From Porites lobata (lineage: Eukaryota; Cnidaria; Anthozoa; Scleractinia; Poritidae), in contig CALNXK010000108.1 in NCBI GenBank assembly GCA_942486035.1, forward strand, positions 601,001-665,000: a stretch of 64,000 bases of DNA, read 5' to 3'. Made by a program: the position numbers and the translations under genes. A model generated the notes under the pieces. It did not search any database. It was not told the origin of the DNA and saw nothing but the letters and a program-made list of their open reading frames with translations. This document shows positions 35,906-47,400 of this stretch, piece after piece. Numbering within the stretch: position 1 is the first letter of the stretch; each line of letters opens with the position of its first letter.

Positions 35906-37608
35906 CACTTTATGAGAAATCATGCATTCTGGAAATAGAAAACTAAATAAGTAATAACTACGAGACCATTTCAACCTCTTTAAGATTTTCATGATTTAAA
36001 GTGACTTAAGGCGACCTAAGGCGATTTTAGGGGACTTAAAGTCCCAGAGTAGGCCTGATTGTGTTCGTGATCCACAACGATCCACAGCTGATAATTGGTT
36101 GGGCTCACGGAACGACAGCGCTGCCAAACACATTAACGTAAACACGTAAAACCGTTGCGGAAACATGACGGCAATCACATGTTTCCGTCTGCGGACAGAT
36201 TACGTTTACCCGTGTTTCCGTCGCTGCCTTTTCGGCGGAATCATACCACTTTTTCATACGTTTCCGTCAAATTTCCGTATAAGAAAGCAGGTGTTTCCGC
36301 AAGCGTAAATGCGTGGCATCCTTGCCGAAACACGCAAAAAGTTCCGGAAACAAGTCATTTTCATGTTTCCGTCAACGTAATCGGATGTAACTATTGCGGA
36401 AAAACGAGTTTACGAGTCGGAAACCGGTGTTTTCATGTTATTTCCATCGTGAAAAAAAGCGCTTTTCACCATCTTGGGGTGGTTTTCCCCGCCATCTATA
36501 GTAACAAGAACCCATTTTCTCGACATTCTTATTGCACAAAATAATACCAAAGCAATCTTTCAACATACTTTTTTTTATTGTCCTTGCTTCCTAAATTGAC
36601 AATCAGGTCTTCTTATAGTATTCATTCATCACATTGGTTAAGTTAAATTACATTTTAAGTGTGAGTGCCTATTCACACTTATAGCAAATATGAACAAGAA
36701 TAGTGAGGCTTCCTTTAAGAAATCAACTAGATATTTTTTGAAGGACAACGTACTGTTTTTTTTTTTGTAAAGAAAATGTCAAATCTGTTAACAATAGTGA
36801 TAAACACTTTCATGTGCAGCTTATGGCTAGTGATAGTTTTGGTTGTCTATAATATTTCAACAAAGTGGAATATGATTTGTCGGGTGAATGTACATTGTAG
36901 TCCTGAGTAGGACTGTTGTTGACAGCGACTAACGTTTTGACAACAAGGTGATCATCATTTTCATGGGCATTGTCAAAGCATCAGTTTCTATCAACAGTCC
37001 CACTAAGTACTATACTAACCTGTATGATCAAATACCACTCACTTATATGACCATTCTACGGCAGGATAATATTATACGGTGTCAGGAAACATTCTTACCC
37101 TCCTGACATGGTGGTCTTAACTACACAATTTTCTATGACCAGTGCAAAGATTTAAATGCAAAAAAATACATCAACAAACAAAGTATGGCTACAGTTTTAC
37201 ATAATACAAGTCTGCTAAACCGTTTATGTGTTTCATGTATACGTTTTAGGTCACTTCTATCCTAAAGTCATTACTTAGTGTCTTTACCCATACACAAAAT
37301 GGTCGACTTGTATAATTATGAAGAAGATTCATGTATCAAGCCAACTTCATCAGGAAGCACAAACCATAATATTTCTTGGTGATTTATGCAGTCATAGCAT
37401 TATTTTAAGCTTGAAAAAGTTGGCCAAGTTTCAGTCCATGTTCGTCCTTGTCATACATAGCAAGAGGTGACGGGAAACAGTCCCAATGCCTCAACTAAGT
37501 CTTAAATAACAAAACTGGACCATTATTTCTGGACCTTAATTTAGGCCAAGACACATTTAAGCCTCTCAAAGAACAAAATATAGTATAACCTAGCCCTTTT
37601 AAAGCAAT
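35906..37608. other. No gene seen; GTTTCCG-rich stretch
   Basis: 36110-36440 has about fifteen scattered 'GTTTCCG/CGGAAAC' motifs in both orientations and looks like a degraded palindromic repeat. 35996-36050 is the inverted partner of 16205-16275. The rest is AT-rich and empty. Confidence 0.5.
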
Positions 37609-37980
37609 ATAAATGAGTTTATTTGGAACCAAATAAAAATTTTTATGTCTCCCCTTCCAATTTCTTCAATGCATGGATTTTGGGGGGGTGGGGTCGATTG
37701 CGGCTTCAAAGGCTTAGAGGCTCTCGAATGTGAACTTTGAATTATCTTACAATGGTTTACGATCGCATGAGAATCACAAGACCAAAAGTAAAATTACTTT
37801 TGGGTAATAATCACGAGCTCCTATCGTAAGGCCACTCAAAGTAAATCTACTTAGCCTCGATCTCATTATCTCGCGGAGACCCTTTATAAGAGGGTGTAAC
37901 CTTTTGTTAATCCTCTCGGTCTGAAAGCTGACATCAAGCCGAATCTTCGATAGCTGACCCGCTTATCCTTTGAACAAGCA
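37609..37980 (+). repeat. Split repeat A1
   Basis: 372 bp starting ATAAATGAGTTTATTTGGAA. Carries the only promoter-like sequence upstream of the genes, so it acts as the leader/promoter region (inference). Confidence 0.9.
37883..37890 (+). promoter_or_regulatory. TATA box candidate in A1
   Basis: TTTATAAG, 134 bp before the ATG of the SGNH gene, within GACCCTTTATAAGAGGGTG. The same box is in A2 at 43176-43183. Confidence 0.5.
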
Positions 37981-38023
37981 GCTCTATATCTCATTTACTT
38001 CTTGTTTTCAACTGTTTGCTGTT

Positions 38024-38629
38024 ATGGATAATACCGCCAACATTCTCATTCTTGGTCATTCATTTGTGACGCGTTTACAGACATTCCTCACCGAACATCA
38101 CGATAGGCGTGCCGCTCTCAACATGAACTTGCCTCACGAAAATATATCTTTTCTAGGCATTGGCGGTAGAACCGTCTCTAAAATGCTGTCATTTGATTTG
38201 GATAAAATTAAGGCTTTTCAGCCAAAGGTTATCATTTTAGAACTGGGAACTAATGATTTGTGTGTAGTGGGGCAGCGCCCCGAATCTGTTGGTTCAGATA
38301 TTGAACATTTAGTTCAAGTCCTCCATGATCACTGTGGAGCAGAGTTTATAATGGTATGCCTAGTAGTTTACCGGTCTGCTATTCCTCCACACGTTCCCGA
38401 TTTCAGCCACAAAGTAGACCTTCTCAATAAATATCTCAAAGTGGTCCTCGAACCACTCCCTTATGCTGAAGCGTGGAGCCATAGAGGGCTTCAAAGTCCA
38501 TCTATTGCCGTTTTATGCCGAGACGGCGTTCATTTGAACGCAGCGGGTAACTATGCTCTTTATCGTAGCTATAGGGGAGCCATACTATTCGCCTTGAAGA
38601 AGTTAGCCACTTTTTCTGAGGCTCAGTGA
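38024..38629 (+). CDS. SGNH/GDSL-like hydrolase ORF of Ngaro element
   Basis: 201 residues from the ATG at 38024; the open frame extends 54 bp further 5' but has no ATG there. SGNH-family blocks are visible: block I NILILGHSF (serine nucleophile within GHS), block III ELGTNDLC (the Asn), and block V DGVHLNAAG (the Asp-x-x-His pair). The glycine of block II could be the GIGG at ~residue 47. Such hydrolases occur as accessory ORFs in Ngaro elements; their substrate is unknown. It is the only ORF of this element with no lesion, and lies upstream of gag rather than at the 3' end. Confidence 0.85.
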   Translation: MDNTANILILGHSFVTRLQTFLTEHHDRRAALNMNLPHENISFLGIGGRTVSKMLSFDLDKIKAFQPKVIILELGTNDLCVVGQRPESVGSDIEHLVQVLHDHCGAEFIMVCLVVYRSAIPPHVPDFSHKVDLLNKYLKVVLEPLPYAEAWSHRGLQSPSIAVLCRDGVHLNAAGNYALYRSYRGAILFALKKLATFSEAQ

Positions 38630-39012
38630 CAGATTCCAACTTGTCTATCCAGTCAAGCATTCTACTGTCGTTGTAACCGTCCTTTATGGCGGACAGGAGA
38701 GCTTTATCTTTTGTTATAAGATATTGTATTTATTTTACGGACCGGTTCCTCCGTCCGGCGCTTTAGCATGTTCAATGCGGCGTCTCCAATTTGGAAATTG
38801 CCAAACATGCTGCCGATTTTTCTTTTATTGCCGGTTCCGTTTTTTCTCTCCAATTTATAATTTGAGCAGAATGCTACTGGATTGGAAACCCCCCACCTCC
38901 CTCCCCACTCTCTCTTTTACTATTTTATCTCCCATACCAACGCCTTAGGCTTATTTATTCAAGTTCCTTTGCTTGCGGTCTAGATTTGCTTGAAATTAAA
39001 CCATATTCCACG

Positions 39013-40160
39013 ATGATGACTAGAGGCAAGCGAAGTTCTACCGCAACAGCCTCCAGCGCACAAGTTAAACGCCCGAGGGCCATGGCCCGCAGTACATCTC
39101 GCCCCACCAAGTCCAAGAGGCCCAAGCAGACCTCTCGAGTACACTCGGTTCCTGCTCTCAACCCACCCGAAGTGCCGCACCCAAGCGAACTTTCCCGAGA
39201 TCCGGCGATCAGTGGGCCATCCTCAGTCTCAAGTCCCGCGGCCTCGAGTTCAGTTGTCTCTCAGAATATGGTTTCAAGCATCACGAGTGCTATTTCTTCG
39301 GCTGTAGTTGAAAGCCTGAAGTCCGCAGAAATAATCCCTCAAGAGCCAGTACAGACCTCCGACCCTGCTGCTGCTGTACAGGGGTCAGTAGCGCAGGTTG
39401 TTCAAGACCTAACTGGTGAGGGCCACACTTTAACTTCTACCTCCATTACTAGCGGGCCAGAGACCGACCACAGGCCCAATAAAATCCATACCTTAATTTC
39501 CGTTCCACTCTCGAGTAGAGTTCCGGACAAAATTCAATCTAAAATATGGGCCAACGAATATATCGATCTCGGAACTCTTCTATCGTCCTTGCCAGGCGAT
39601 CCCAAATACAACTTCACGGTAAAATCATCTGGATCCAACCAGCCTGTGGTCAGTCTCGGACCCGTCCAACACTCTAAGCGCATTACTAGCATCGATCAAT
39701 GGACTACCGCATTTCAGGTTTTTGTTGCCGTCTATACCATCCGATTTCCGGACAGCGCTCCCGGGTTAATGAAATACAGTGGGACAGTGCGCGATCTGGC
39801 GGCAAAAAACGCTCATCGGCGTTATTATGATGAAAATTTTCGCTATTTACGTCAAAAATCTCTTTTCCCTTGGGACGAAGTGCATTGGGAATTGTGGTTG
39901 CAGGCGCACCACATGACCAAACTTTCATCCTCAAACAATCCGCCTAACTCGTTTAACCGGCAATCAAAGCAGCCCTTTCCGAGAAGGATTCTGCTGGAAA
40001 TTCCACCAAGGTGAAAGATGTTTTGGGTGTAATTTCAAACACGCCTGCTTTAAATGTGGAGGCGATCGCCCTGCCACAAAATGCAAGTCGGGAAAACCAA
40101 CTGTCGCCACCTCTCGCACTGTCGCATCCAGTCCAACTACCAACACCAGTCAAAGTAAAT
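39013..40160 (+). pseudogene. DIRS/Ngaro Gag-like protein, frameshifted
   Basis: Begins at ATG 39013 after a non-coding stretch. The first ~50 residues are basic (KRPRAMARSTSRPTKSKRPK), followed by a Ser/Pro/Ala-rich low-complexity region to ~residue 115 and a folded part (residues ~160-290: KIWANEYIDLGTLLSSL, ITSIDQWTTAFQVFVAVY, NFRYLRQ). Near 39985 the frame shifts by one base, after which a zinc-knuckle-like C-x2-C-x5-C-x2-C motif appears (CFGCNFKHACFKC, 40019-40057). The shift removes the knuckle from the main frame, so the gene is probably broken. Confidence 0.75.
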
Positions 40161-41657
40161 AGATTACATTTTTACCTAGATGGCTATCCAACTAAATTGA
40201 AAGACTATCTTTTAAATGGATTTCAACATGGGTTTTTATTGGCTTATGTAGGGCCCCACAAACCCTCCAGTTGCAAAAATCTTTTATCCGCTACTCAAAA
40301 CCCTGTAGCCGTTTCCGATAAACTGTCAAAAGAATTAAGTCTAGGTCGGATTGCAGGGCCATTTTTAGAACGACCTTTTCCTTCATTACGCATTTCTCCG
40401 CTTGGTTTAATTCCTAAATAGACGCCAGGAGAATTTCGCCTTATTCACCACCTATCTTTTCCTTGCGGTGATTCTATTAACTCTTGTATTCCTAACGATG
40501 CCTCTACGGTTAAATATGCCTCGATTGACGATGCGGTTAGACTTATCAGGCGCACAGGCAGGGGCTGTGCCCTAGCTAAGACAGATGTCAAAAACGCTTT
40601 TCGTCTAATTCCAATAAATCCATGAGACTATGATTTGTTAGGTTTTTGTTGGGAGGACAGCTTCTATTTTGATAAATGCCTGCCGATGGGAGCCAGTTCC
40701 TCTTGCAAAATTTGGGAAAGCTTTTCAACCGCTCGCGAGTGGATTGCTAAGTCTAAGTTAGCTATCTCAGGTGTTCTACACCTTTTAGATGATTTCCTTC
40801 TCATAGACAAAACTTTCTCAGCTTGTGAACAAAATCTGTCTAGGTTTTTAGCGATGTGTGACGACTTGGGTGTCCCCATGGCGCCTGAAAAGACAATGGG
40901 TCCCAGTAGTGTTTTATGTTTCGCCGGAATAGAACTAGACACTGACAAAATGGAGGCTCGCCTCCCAGAAGAAAAGCTAAGAAAATGTTTTACTCTTATT
41001 TATGAATTTCTCAAGCGTAAAAAAGTCTCCCTTAAGGAGATGCAATCCCTTATTGGTATTCTGAACTTCACTTAATTCTCTCTTAAGACTCATTTAATTA
41101 GATTAACGCGTATAGTCAAGGACGATCTTAAGCTCTGGTTAGAATTTTTAACACAATTCAATGGCAAATCATTCTTCTTAGACTTTCAATGGCTTTCATC
41201 ACCTCACTTGCATCTTTATACTGATGCTTCTAGCTCTCTAGGCTATGGAGCGGTGTTTCGTCAGAATTGGTTTTACGGTCCGTGGCCCCCATCCTGGACC
41301 TCTAAGAATATTATTGTGCTAGAAATGTTTCCTATTGTTCTCAGTATAAAAATATGGGGTACTCAGCTGGCGAACAAATGCATAACCTTTCACACCGACA
41401 ATCAAGCCTTGTCGGAAGTAATTAATAAAAAGACGACTAAAGATAGGGAGCTGTTGGTTCTTCTTCGCGCCTTGGTTCTATCACGTTTGCAGAACAATAT
41501 CTTATTTAAAGCTGTACACCTCCCAGGCGTTCATAACACGAAAGCTGATGCTTTATCGCGTTTACAGGTGACCAAATTCAAGTCCCTGTCCAAGGACATG
41601 GCGCCAGAACCAACAGCTGTGCCTACCCAACTGTTACCAGAGAACTGGCAGTTATAA
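40155..41657 (+). pseudogene. DIRS/Ngaro reverse transcriptase-RNase H
   Basis: Copies the element RNA. The RT region shows YLLNGFQHGF, ISPLGLIPK, FRLIHHLSFP, KTDVKNAFRLIPI (first catalytic Asp), KCLPMGASSSCKIWE and the active site LLDDFLLI near 40790. RNase H follows: LHLYTDASSSLGYGAV (catalytic Asp), EMFPIVL and TFHTDNQALSEVI, then VHLPGVHNTKADALSR. In-frame stops lie at 40419 (TAG), 40624 (TGA, where Trp is expected) and 41073 (TAA, with a short deletion), so no full-length product can be made. Confidence 0.85.
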
Positions 41658-41680
41658 CAAAAACTCTTTTAGAGGCAAGC

Positions 41681-42571
41681 TTGAGTAACGCTTCTGTATC
41701 AGTTTATAAAAGACCTTGGAAGTTATTTACAGATTGGTCGGCTTCTTATTTAGGTGATATGCCTATTAATTTGCCTCTTCAACCGGCCATACTGGCCCTT
41801 TTTATCGCGCATCTATACTCTAGGAGTTATTCTTGTTCGTCAGTAACCACTTACATTTCTGCTATTAGTTACGTTCATAAACTTGCTGGTGTCGCTGATC
41901 CTACTGAGACGCCACTTATTATACAAATTTTAAAGGGTTATCGGAAACTAACTCCCGTCAATGATGTCAGGTTACCTATTACTTTACCAGTATTACGGAA
42001 CTTAATTAGAGCTTTCGAGCATTCCCTTTCGTCACATTACCAGTCTCGTCTCATGTCTGCCATGTGTGCTTTGGCATTTTTCGCTTTTCTCCGCATTGGG
42101 GAGTTAACAGCCTCTCGAGGCAACACTACCAATATCATTAATCTTTCGCAACTAGACCGACTGGTTGATGCTCAAGGCCGAATTCAGGCACTGCAACTTA
42201 CCTTGCATAGCTACAAGCATAAGAATTCTGGGCCACCTTTTGTTATTTTTATCTATCCTGAAAGGTCATGCTGTCCAGTTCAGTTGATCTTAAACTTTTT
42301 ACCTGTGCGAGGGCCGGTATCCGGCCCTCTTTTTTGTTGGCCCGACGGAAGTCCGATTACTAGATCCTATTTAGTTGAGTGACTTAACGCAGCACTTACA
42401 TTTTGTAACTTAAACACAAAGCTATATAAAGTGCAGTTTTTGCATTGGCACTGCCAGCTGGGGCGGTTTTCAGACTCCCAAATTCGCTTGCTAGGTCGCT
42501 GGCAATCCAGCGCTTTTCTTCGTTATATTAGAACTCCGAGTTTAGGAACAACTTTAGATACTAGTACTTGA
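41681..42571 (+). pseudogene. DIRS/Ngaro tyrosine recombinase, decayed
   Basis: Integrates the circular DNA copy by site-specific recombination in this family. A core-binding domain (SVTTYISAISYVHKLAGV) and the start of the catalytic domain with its first arginine (FLRIGELTAS, ~42090) are intact. After a TGA at 42380 and a frame change, the box II region reads CSFCIGTASW instead of the family's H-x-x-R, so both the catalytic His and Arg are gone. The nucleophile region IRLLGRWQSSAFLRYIRTPS still has its tyrosine (~42520). The loss of catalytic residues means it cannot act alone. Confidence 0.82.
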
Positions 42572-42654
42572 AAACACAAACTGGCGTTGTGTTTTCGTCC
42601 TCCTTTTCGCCAACAGCCTTCGGGTGGGGCTGGGCCGCTTAGGAGCGACCCGTG

Positions 42655-42904
42655 GCCTTTTTCTTCTGGCCCTCACCTTTGCTAGACCTATAAATTCGTA
42701 AACATTATTTCATATTTTAACATTGATAAGATGATTTTACAGATTTGAATAAAACCGGCCATTAACTTGGCCATGTTTTTAATCCCAGACTATAGTCTCG
42801 GTTTTCTTTGTTTCCTAAGTTAGGCGTCTAGCAAACAAAGCTCGGCTGTTGGCAGTAAAGGGGGGTTTATTGTTAGTCTTTCAGTAAACCGGGGAGGAGA
42901 CATA
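42655..42904 (+). repeat. Split repeat B1
   Basis: ~250 bp beginning GCCTTTTTCTTCTGGCCCTC, directly joined to A2. Includes AATAAA (42745-42750) within 'ttgaataaaaccggcc', a candidate poly(A) signal. Confidence 0.9.
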
Positions 42905-43273
42905 AATGAGTTTATTTGGAACCAAATAAAGATTCTTATGTCTCCCCTTCCAATTTCTTCAATGCATGGATTTTGGGGGGGTGGGGTCGATTGCGGCTTC
43001 AAAGGCTTAGAGGCTCTCGAATGTGAACTTTGAATTATCTTACAATGGTTTACGATCGCATGAGAATCACAAGACCAAAAGTAAAATTACTTTTGGGTAA
43101 TAATCACGAGCTCCTATCGTAAGGCCACTCAAAGTAAATCTACTTAGCCTCGATCTCATTATCTCGCGGAGACCCTTTATAAGAGGGTGTAACCTTTTGT
43201 TAATCCTCTCGGTCTGAAAGCTGACATCAAGCCGAATCTTCGATAGCTGACCCGCTTATCCTTTGAACAAGCA
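42902..43273 (+). repeat. Split repeat A2
   Basis: 372 bp, almost identical to A1 (differences seen near 'aataaa[a/g]att[t/c]ttatg'). Same TATA box. Followed by ~67 bp of unique DNA before B2. Confidence 0.9.
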
Positions 43274-43340
43274 ATCGACCCGCCTCCTCCCCAATCTTCC
43301 ACCTTTTTTACTTGCTTTAGGTATTTCTTCTAGTTTAGTT

Positions 43341-43590
43341 GCCTTTTTCTTCTGGCCCTCACCTTTGCTAGACCTATAAATTCGTAAACATTATTTCATA
43401 TTTTAACATTGATAAGATGATTTTACAGATTTGAATAAAACCGGCCATTAACTTGGCCTTGTTTTTAATCCCAGACCATAGTCTCGGTTTTCTTTGTTTC
43501 CTAAGTTAGGCTTCTAGCAAACAAAGCTCGGCTGTTGGCAGTAAAGGGGGGTTTATTGTTAGTGTTTCAGTAAACCGGGGAGGAGACATA
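43341..43590 (+). repeat. Split repeat B2
   Basis: ~250 bp copy of B1 with a few substitutions. Ends GACATAAA, matching the B1/A2 junction, and defines the right end of the element. Confidence 0.9.
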
Positions 43591-43660
43591 AAATGCCTTT
43601 CTGGAAAAGATGTTCACAAAGTTCTAACAATTTATTATTATTGTTATAAATGATAATGTG

Positions 43661-44093
43661 TTATTGACCAACATTCGGTCAAGATGGCTGGATATTGGCC
43701 AAGCTCTTTTCTGCGAGGCCAATACCCAGCTATCTTCACCAAACAAGCTTGATTGGTTTGCCCACTTGAGTAGCCAATCAGAAAACAGGATTTGCTTTAT
43801 CTTGCCCGCTCAAGGATTCAACCATAAAATTGTAATAAATACCGGTATGCTTTATTGACCAGGTGTGAGGTTAAGATGGTTGGATGGCTGTGCTCTAAGA
43901 AAAATTGACGGCAGCCCAGTACCCTGAACTTGTCAAATCCATTGTGCCCAGAAAATGAAAGATTTTCTGGTTGCCCGAGAACAAAAGTTAGGCACCACGG
44001 CCCACAGAGCACAGCCTTGTCTTGGTCAATGAAAATGCAAAAATGAATGAAGCCAATATTCAGCCATCTTAAACGACCAAGCTTGGTCAATAA
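43661..44093. mobile_element. MITE-like palindromic element, ~433 bp
   Basis: TTATTGACCAACATTCGGTC at 43661 and the inverted right end (TTATTGACCAAGCTTGGTCG) match, and both continue into 'AAGATGGCTG.ATATTGGC'. Internal partial copies of 'ttattgacca..ttaagatggttgg' occur near 43853. Non-coding. Confidence 0.6.
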
Positions 44094-44473
44094 ATGATTT
44101 ATTACATGGTCAAGAAGAGAACTTTTAGTTGCGGGACCAACGCGGGAAATGCCAAGTGGGCAAAATGAGCCCATCTTGCCCACTTGGGTAGCCAATTAGA
44201 ATGCAAGGTTCACTTCATCTTGCCCACTCGAGGTAGCAGTTGAAGATTTTTTGTCTTTAGCGTGCAAGTAGTATTTCAAGATTAACATTTGCAGAACTTG
44301 AGTAAGCGTAAAGCACAGTAACTTGAGACTGAAGTTAAGTTCCATGATCCTGCTTGCTTTGAGTGAACGTTCTGCAACCACCATCACATACCAAGGTGAT
44401 CTGCCTGTTGTATGAAAGATAGAAGGGGAGTTTAACATCAATCATTTAAGCTGCTGGTATTGCCGTGTCATTG
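44094..44473. other. No gene seen
   Basis: Contains a diverged direct repeat of 43763-43815 ('cttgcccacttgrgtagccaat', near 44173). Otherwise empty. Confidence 0.45.
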
Positions 44474-47400
44474 ATGATGTCCAAAGTCACATATCCACGA
44501 CCTTGCCGTCATTGTAGAAGGCTACTTAACAACCGTTTTAGCTCTTGCAGACATAAAGCTTATTGTTCAAAGTCTACTCCTGAGGTAAAATGTCTTTATT
44601 GTGACACATCATTCACTAGATTGGATAATTGCAGAAATCATACAAAAAAAATTCCATTCTGAAGCCGCCAAGCGCAAAGCAGAGGAGTCCGCTGAACTAT
44701 TACGTTTAGAAATAATGAATTCAGATAAAGTACCACGATTAGATATTGAAGAATAAGCAGGTGGGGCAGTGACGACCCGGGGAAAGAAACGTGTAGCTGA
44801 TGATGGTGATTCAAAACATGCGGCGAAACCACCTAAAGCAGAGGAAAAAGAAGAAGAAACACCAGGAAATGACGACGATGAAGAATATGAGGGTGGTAGA
44901 GATCTGTTGTACGTAGCGGATTTCAAGAAATTGGGTCCAGCAAAACGTTGGAAGAAAAATGCCCTAATGAATCAGAAGTTCATTCTCACGTTATATCTGC
45001 AACGTGGACCAAAAGAAGACGAAGATTTAAATGTCGGTGCCACACATGCCATAACAGTTGGTATTGATAAACTTGTAGAAGATCTCAAAATATCCGACGA
45101 ATATTGGATGACACTGCAAATAGGTAGTCGCGAGCATAGGAGAGAGGGATTGACAGGAGAATCATGGAAAGTACCGGTTGGGGACCTCACGGGAAGAGCA
45201 GCGTGTGCTCAAGCATTATTACAGAAACTGTCGAATGTTTTGAACAGTGGGGAGTTCATTACAAACGATGTGGGTTTTTCAGCCTCAGTCTTATTCACTC
45301 GAACTGAGACCAAAGGGAGCAAACGAGCAGGGGGTGGTCCTGGTCAGAAGATTTGGGATCAAATGGCAAAAGAATCAAGAGGAGTCTGTGAAATTAAAAA
45401 CAAGGATACTCTTTGTTGTGCAAGAGCTATTGTGGTGATGAGAGAATATTCCAAACGTCAAGCAGGTGAAGAGAACACTTTCGAAAACATTCGTCAAGAC
45501 AGTGGGAAGAATTCACAACAACTCAAACAAGCCAAGAAGGTCGATAAAGAAGCAGGTGTCAGTGAGGGACCATGTGGTTTGGAAGGGATTGAGCAATTCC
45601 AATATTATCTTGGTCCACAAGGTTGCAGAATAATTGTAGTAGAAGCAGCACGGGGTGGGGTGATTTTTAAAGGGGGTGAAATCACAGTATGAAGACAAGA
45701 ATGGCGACTTAAAGGGTCACTACGATGGTTTGTATTCGATCCCAGCGTTCATGAACCGTAGTTATTTCTGCGACCGTTGCCGTTGAAGAACTTCCCAACA
45801 TTGTAGAAATGAAGAGCGTTTGTGATCAGTTTACACGCTGTAAAGATTGCTTGGTATTCTACAAAGTAAACAAAGAAATTCCTCACAAATGTTTGTATGT
45901 CAAATGTAAGCACTGCCTAGAATATGTGAACATTTATAAACACAAATGTTTTATCACATCTGAGGAAGAGAAAGAATTTAAACTGGAGCTTCAAGATTTA
46001 AGAAGGAAGGAAAAGAAAAAGGAACAACTATTGAATATGGTAGATGAGGGATTACTTGATGATCATACACAAAGTGTTATAGAGAGCATGATAGCAGAAC
46101 GTAAAAAGAAACTTGAAGAATTACGAAAAATTAACATGGAATTTCAATGACTCATCTAAAGGCACAACGTAATGAAGATAGCCTGAATGCTTTACGCGAA
46201 GAGGTTTTAGACGAACTGTTGGATAAAGGTCTAACTGATGATGAGATAACTTTGAAGATGGTAGACGAACGTTTAACCAAACTGCAAAATAAAGAACAGA
46301 AAGAAGAGAAGGAATCACATCTCAGCTGATGATTTTTGCAGATATAGAATGTGTACTGGATAGCAGCAACACATTTATCCCAATTTTGATTTGCTACACA
46401 AAAGGAGATAGTAAAAAGATTTTTCATCATTGGGGTACAAACTGCGTTCAATTATTCATCAAAACCATGTTGCGATGGGTCAAAGAAAACAAAAAAAAAG
46501 GCAAGCCATATCATCTTCCATAATTTAAAAGGGTTTGACGGGGTGTTCATTATCGATGCCCTATACAAGATGAACTTGAAAGTGACAGGCATCATGGCTA
46601 CTGGGACGAAGATGCTTCATTTTAAACATAAACACCTGACTTTCAAAGATTCCCTTTGCTTCCTGAATATGCCACTGACCAATTTTACCAAGACCTTTGG
46701 ATTGAAAGAGCTGAAAAAAGGTTGGTTTCCACACAAGTTTTCCAAGTTAGAAAATTTGGACTATGAAGATCAGATTCCATCCCTTCAGTTTTTTGAACCA
46801 GCTCAAATGAATAAAGAGAAGAAAGAAGAATATGAAACTTGGCATGCAGAACAAGTGATAGAAGGAAAGATTTGGAACTTCCAAACAGAAATGTTAGAAT
46901 ATTGCAAAAGTGATGTCAAGCTGTTGAAGGAAGGTTGCCTCAAATTTGCAAAGATACCAAGCGAGATGCAGGGCTCAATCCACTGACAAAGTGTATAACG
47001 ATTGCCTCTACATGTCACTATTTTTGGCGTAATAATCAGATGGAACCCAAAACGGTTGCAGTAGAACCACCTCATGGGTGGGGAGGGTTGAAAACATGTC
47101 AAAGTAAGATAGCTCTTCAATGGTTGTATTATGAAGATACAAAGCTAGGTGGTAATCGCATCAAACATGCTCGCAATGGGAGTGAACAAATGATTCAAAT
47201 CAAGAGAGGAAAAGTGAAAGTGGATGGTTGTGATCCCTATCACCAAAACTGTCTATGAATTTTATGGATGCGAATTTCATGGCTGTAAGAAATGCAAACA
47301 AAACAACCGTCATTCCAAAACCTTTCACCACCCAGATCGCACGGTAGAGGAGATGTATCAATGCACCCAGCGAAAAACAGACCTGTTACGAGGAACAGGT

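Larger units (their letters stand above)
37609..43592 (+). mobile_element. DIRS/Ngaro-type tyrosine recombinase retrotransposon
   Basis: A ~6.0-kb element with the split direct repeat order A1-genes-B1-A2-B2 that defines Ngaro-like members of the DIRS order. Genes in order: SGNH hydrolase, Gag, reverse transcriptase/RNase H, tyrosine recombinase. A1 and A2 are both 372 bp with about two differences; B1 and B2 are both ~250 bp. The A1 left edge, B1/A2 junction and B2 right edge all share ATAAA, the likely exchange site (inference). The repeats are young, yet RT and recombinase are broken, so it was probably mobilised in trans or copied from an already defective parent. Confidence 0.92.
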
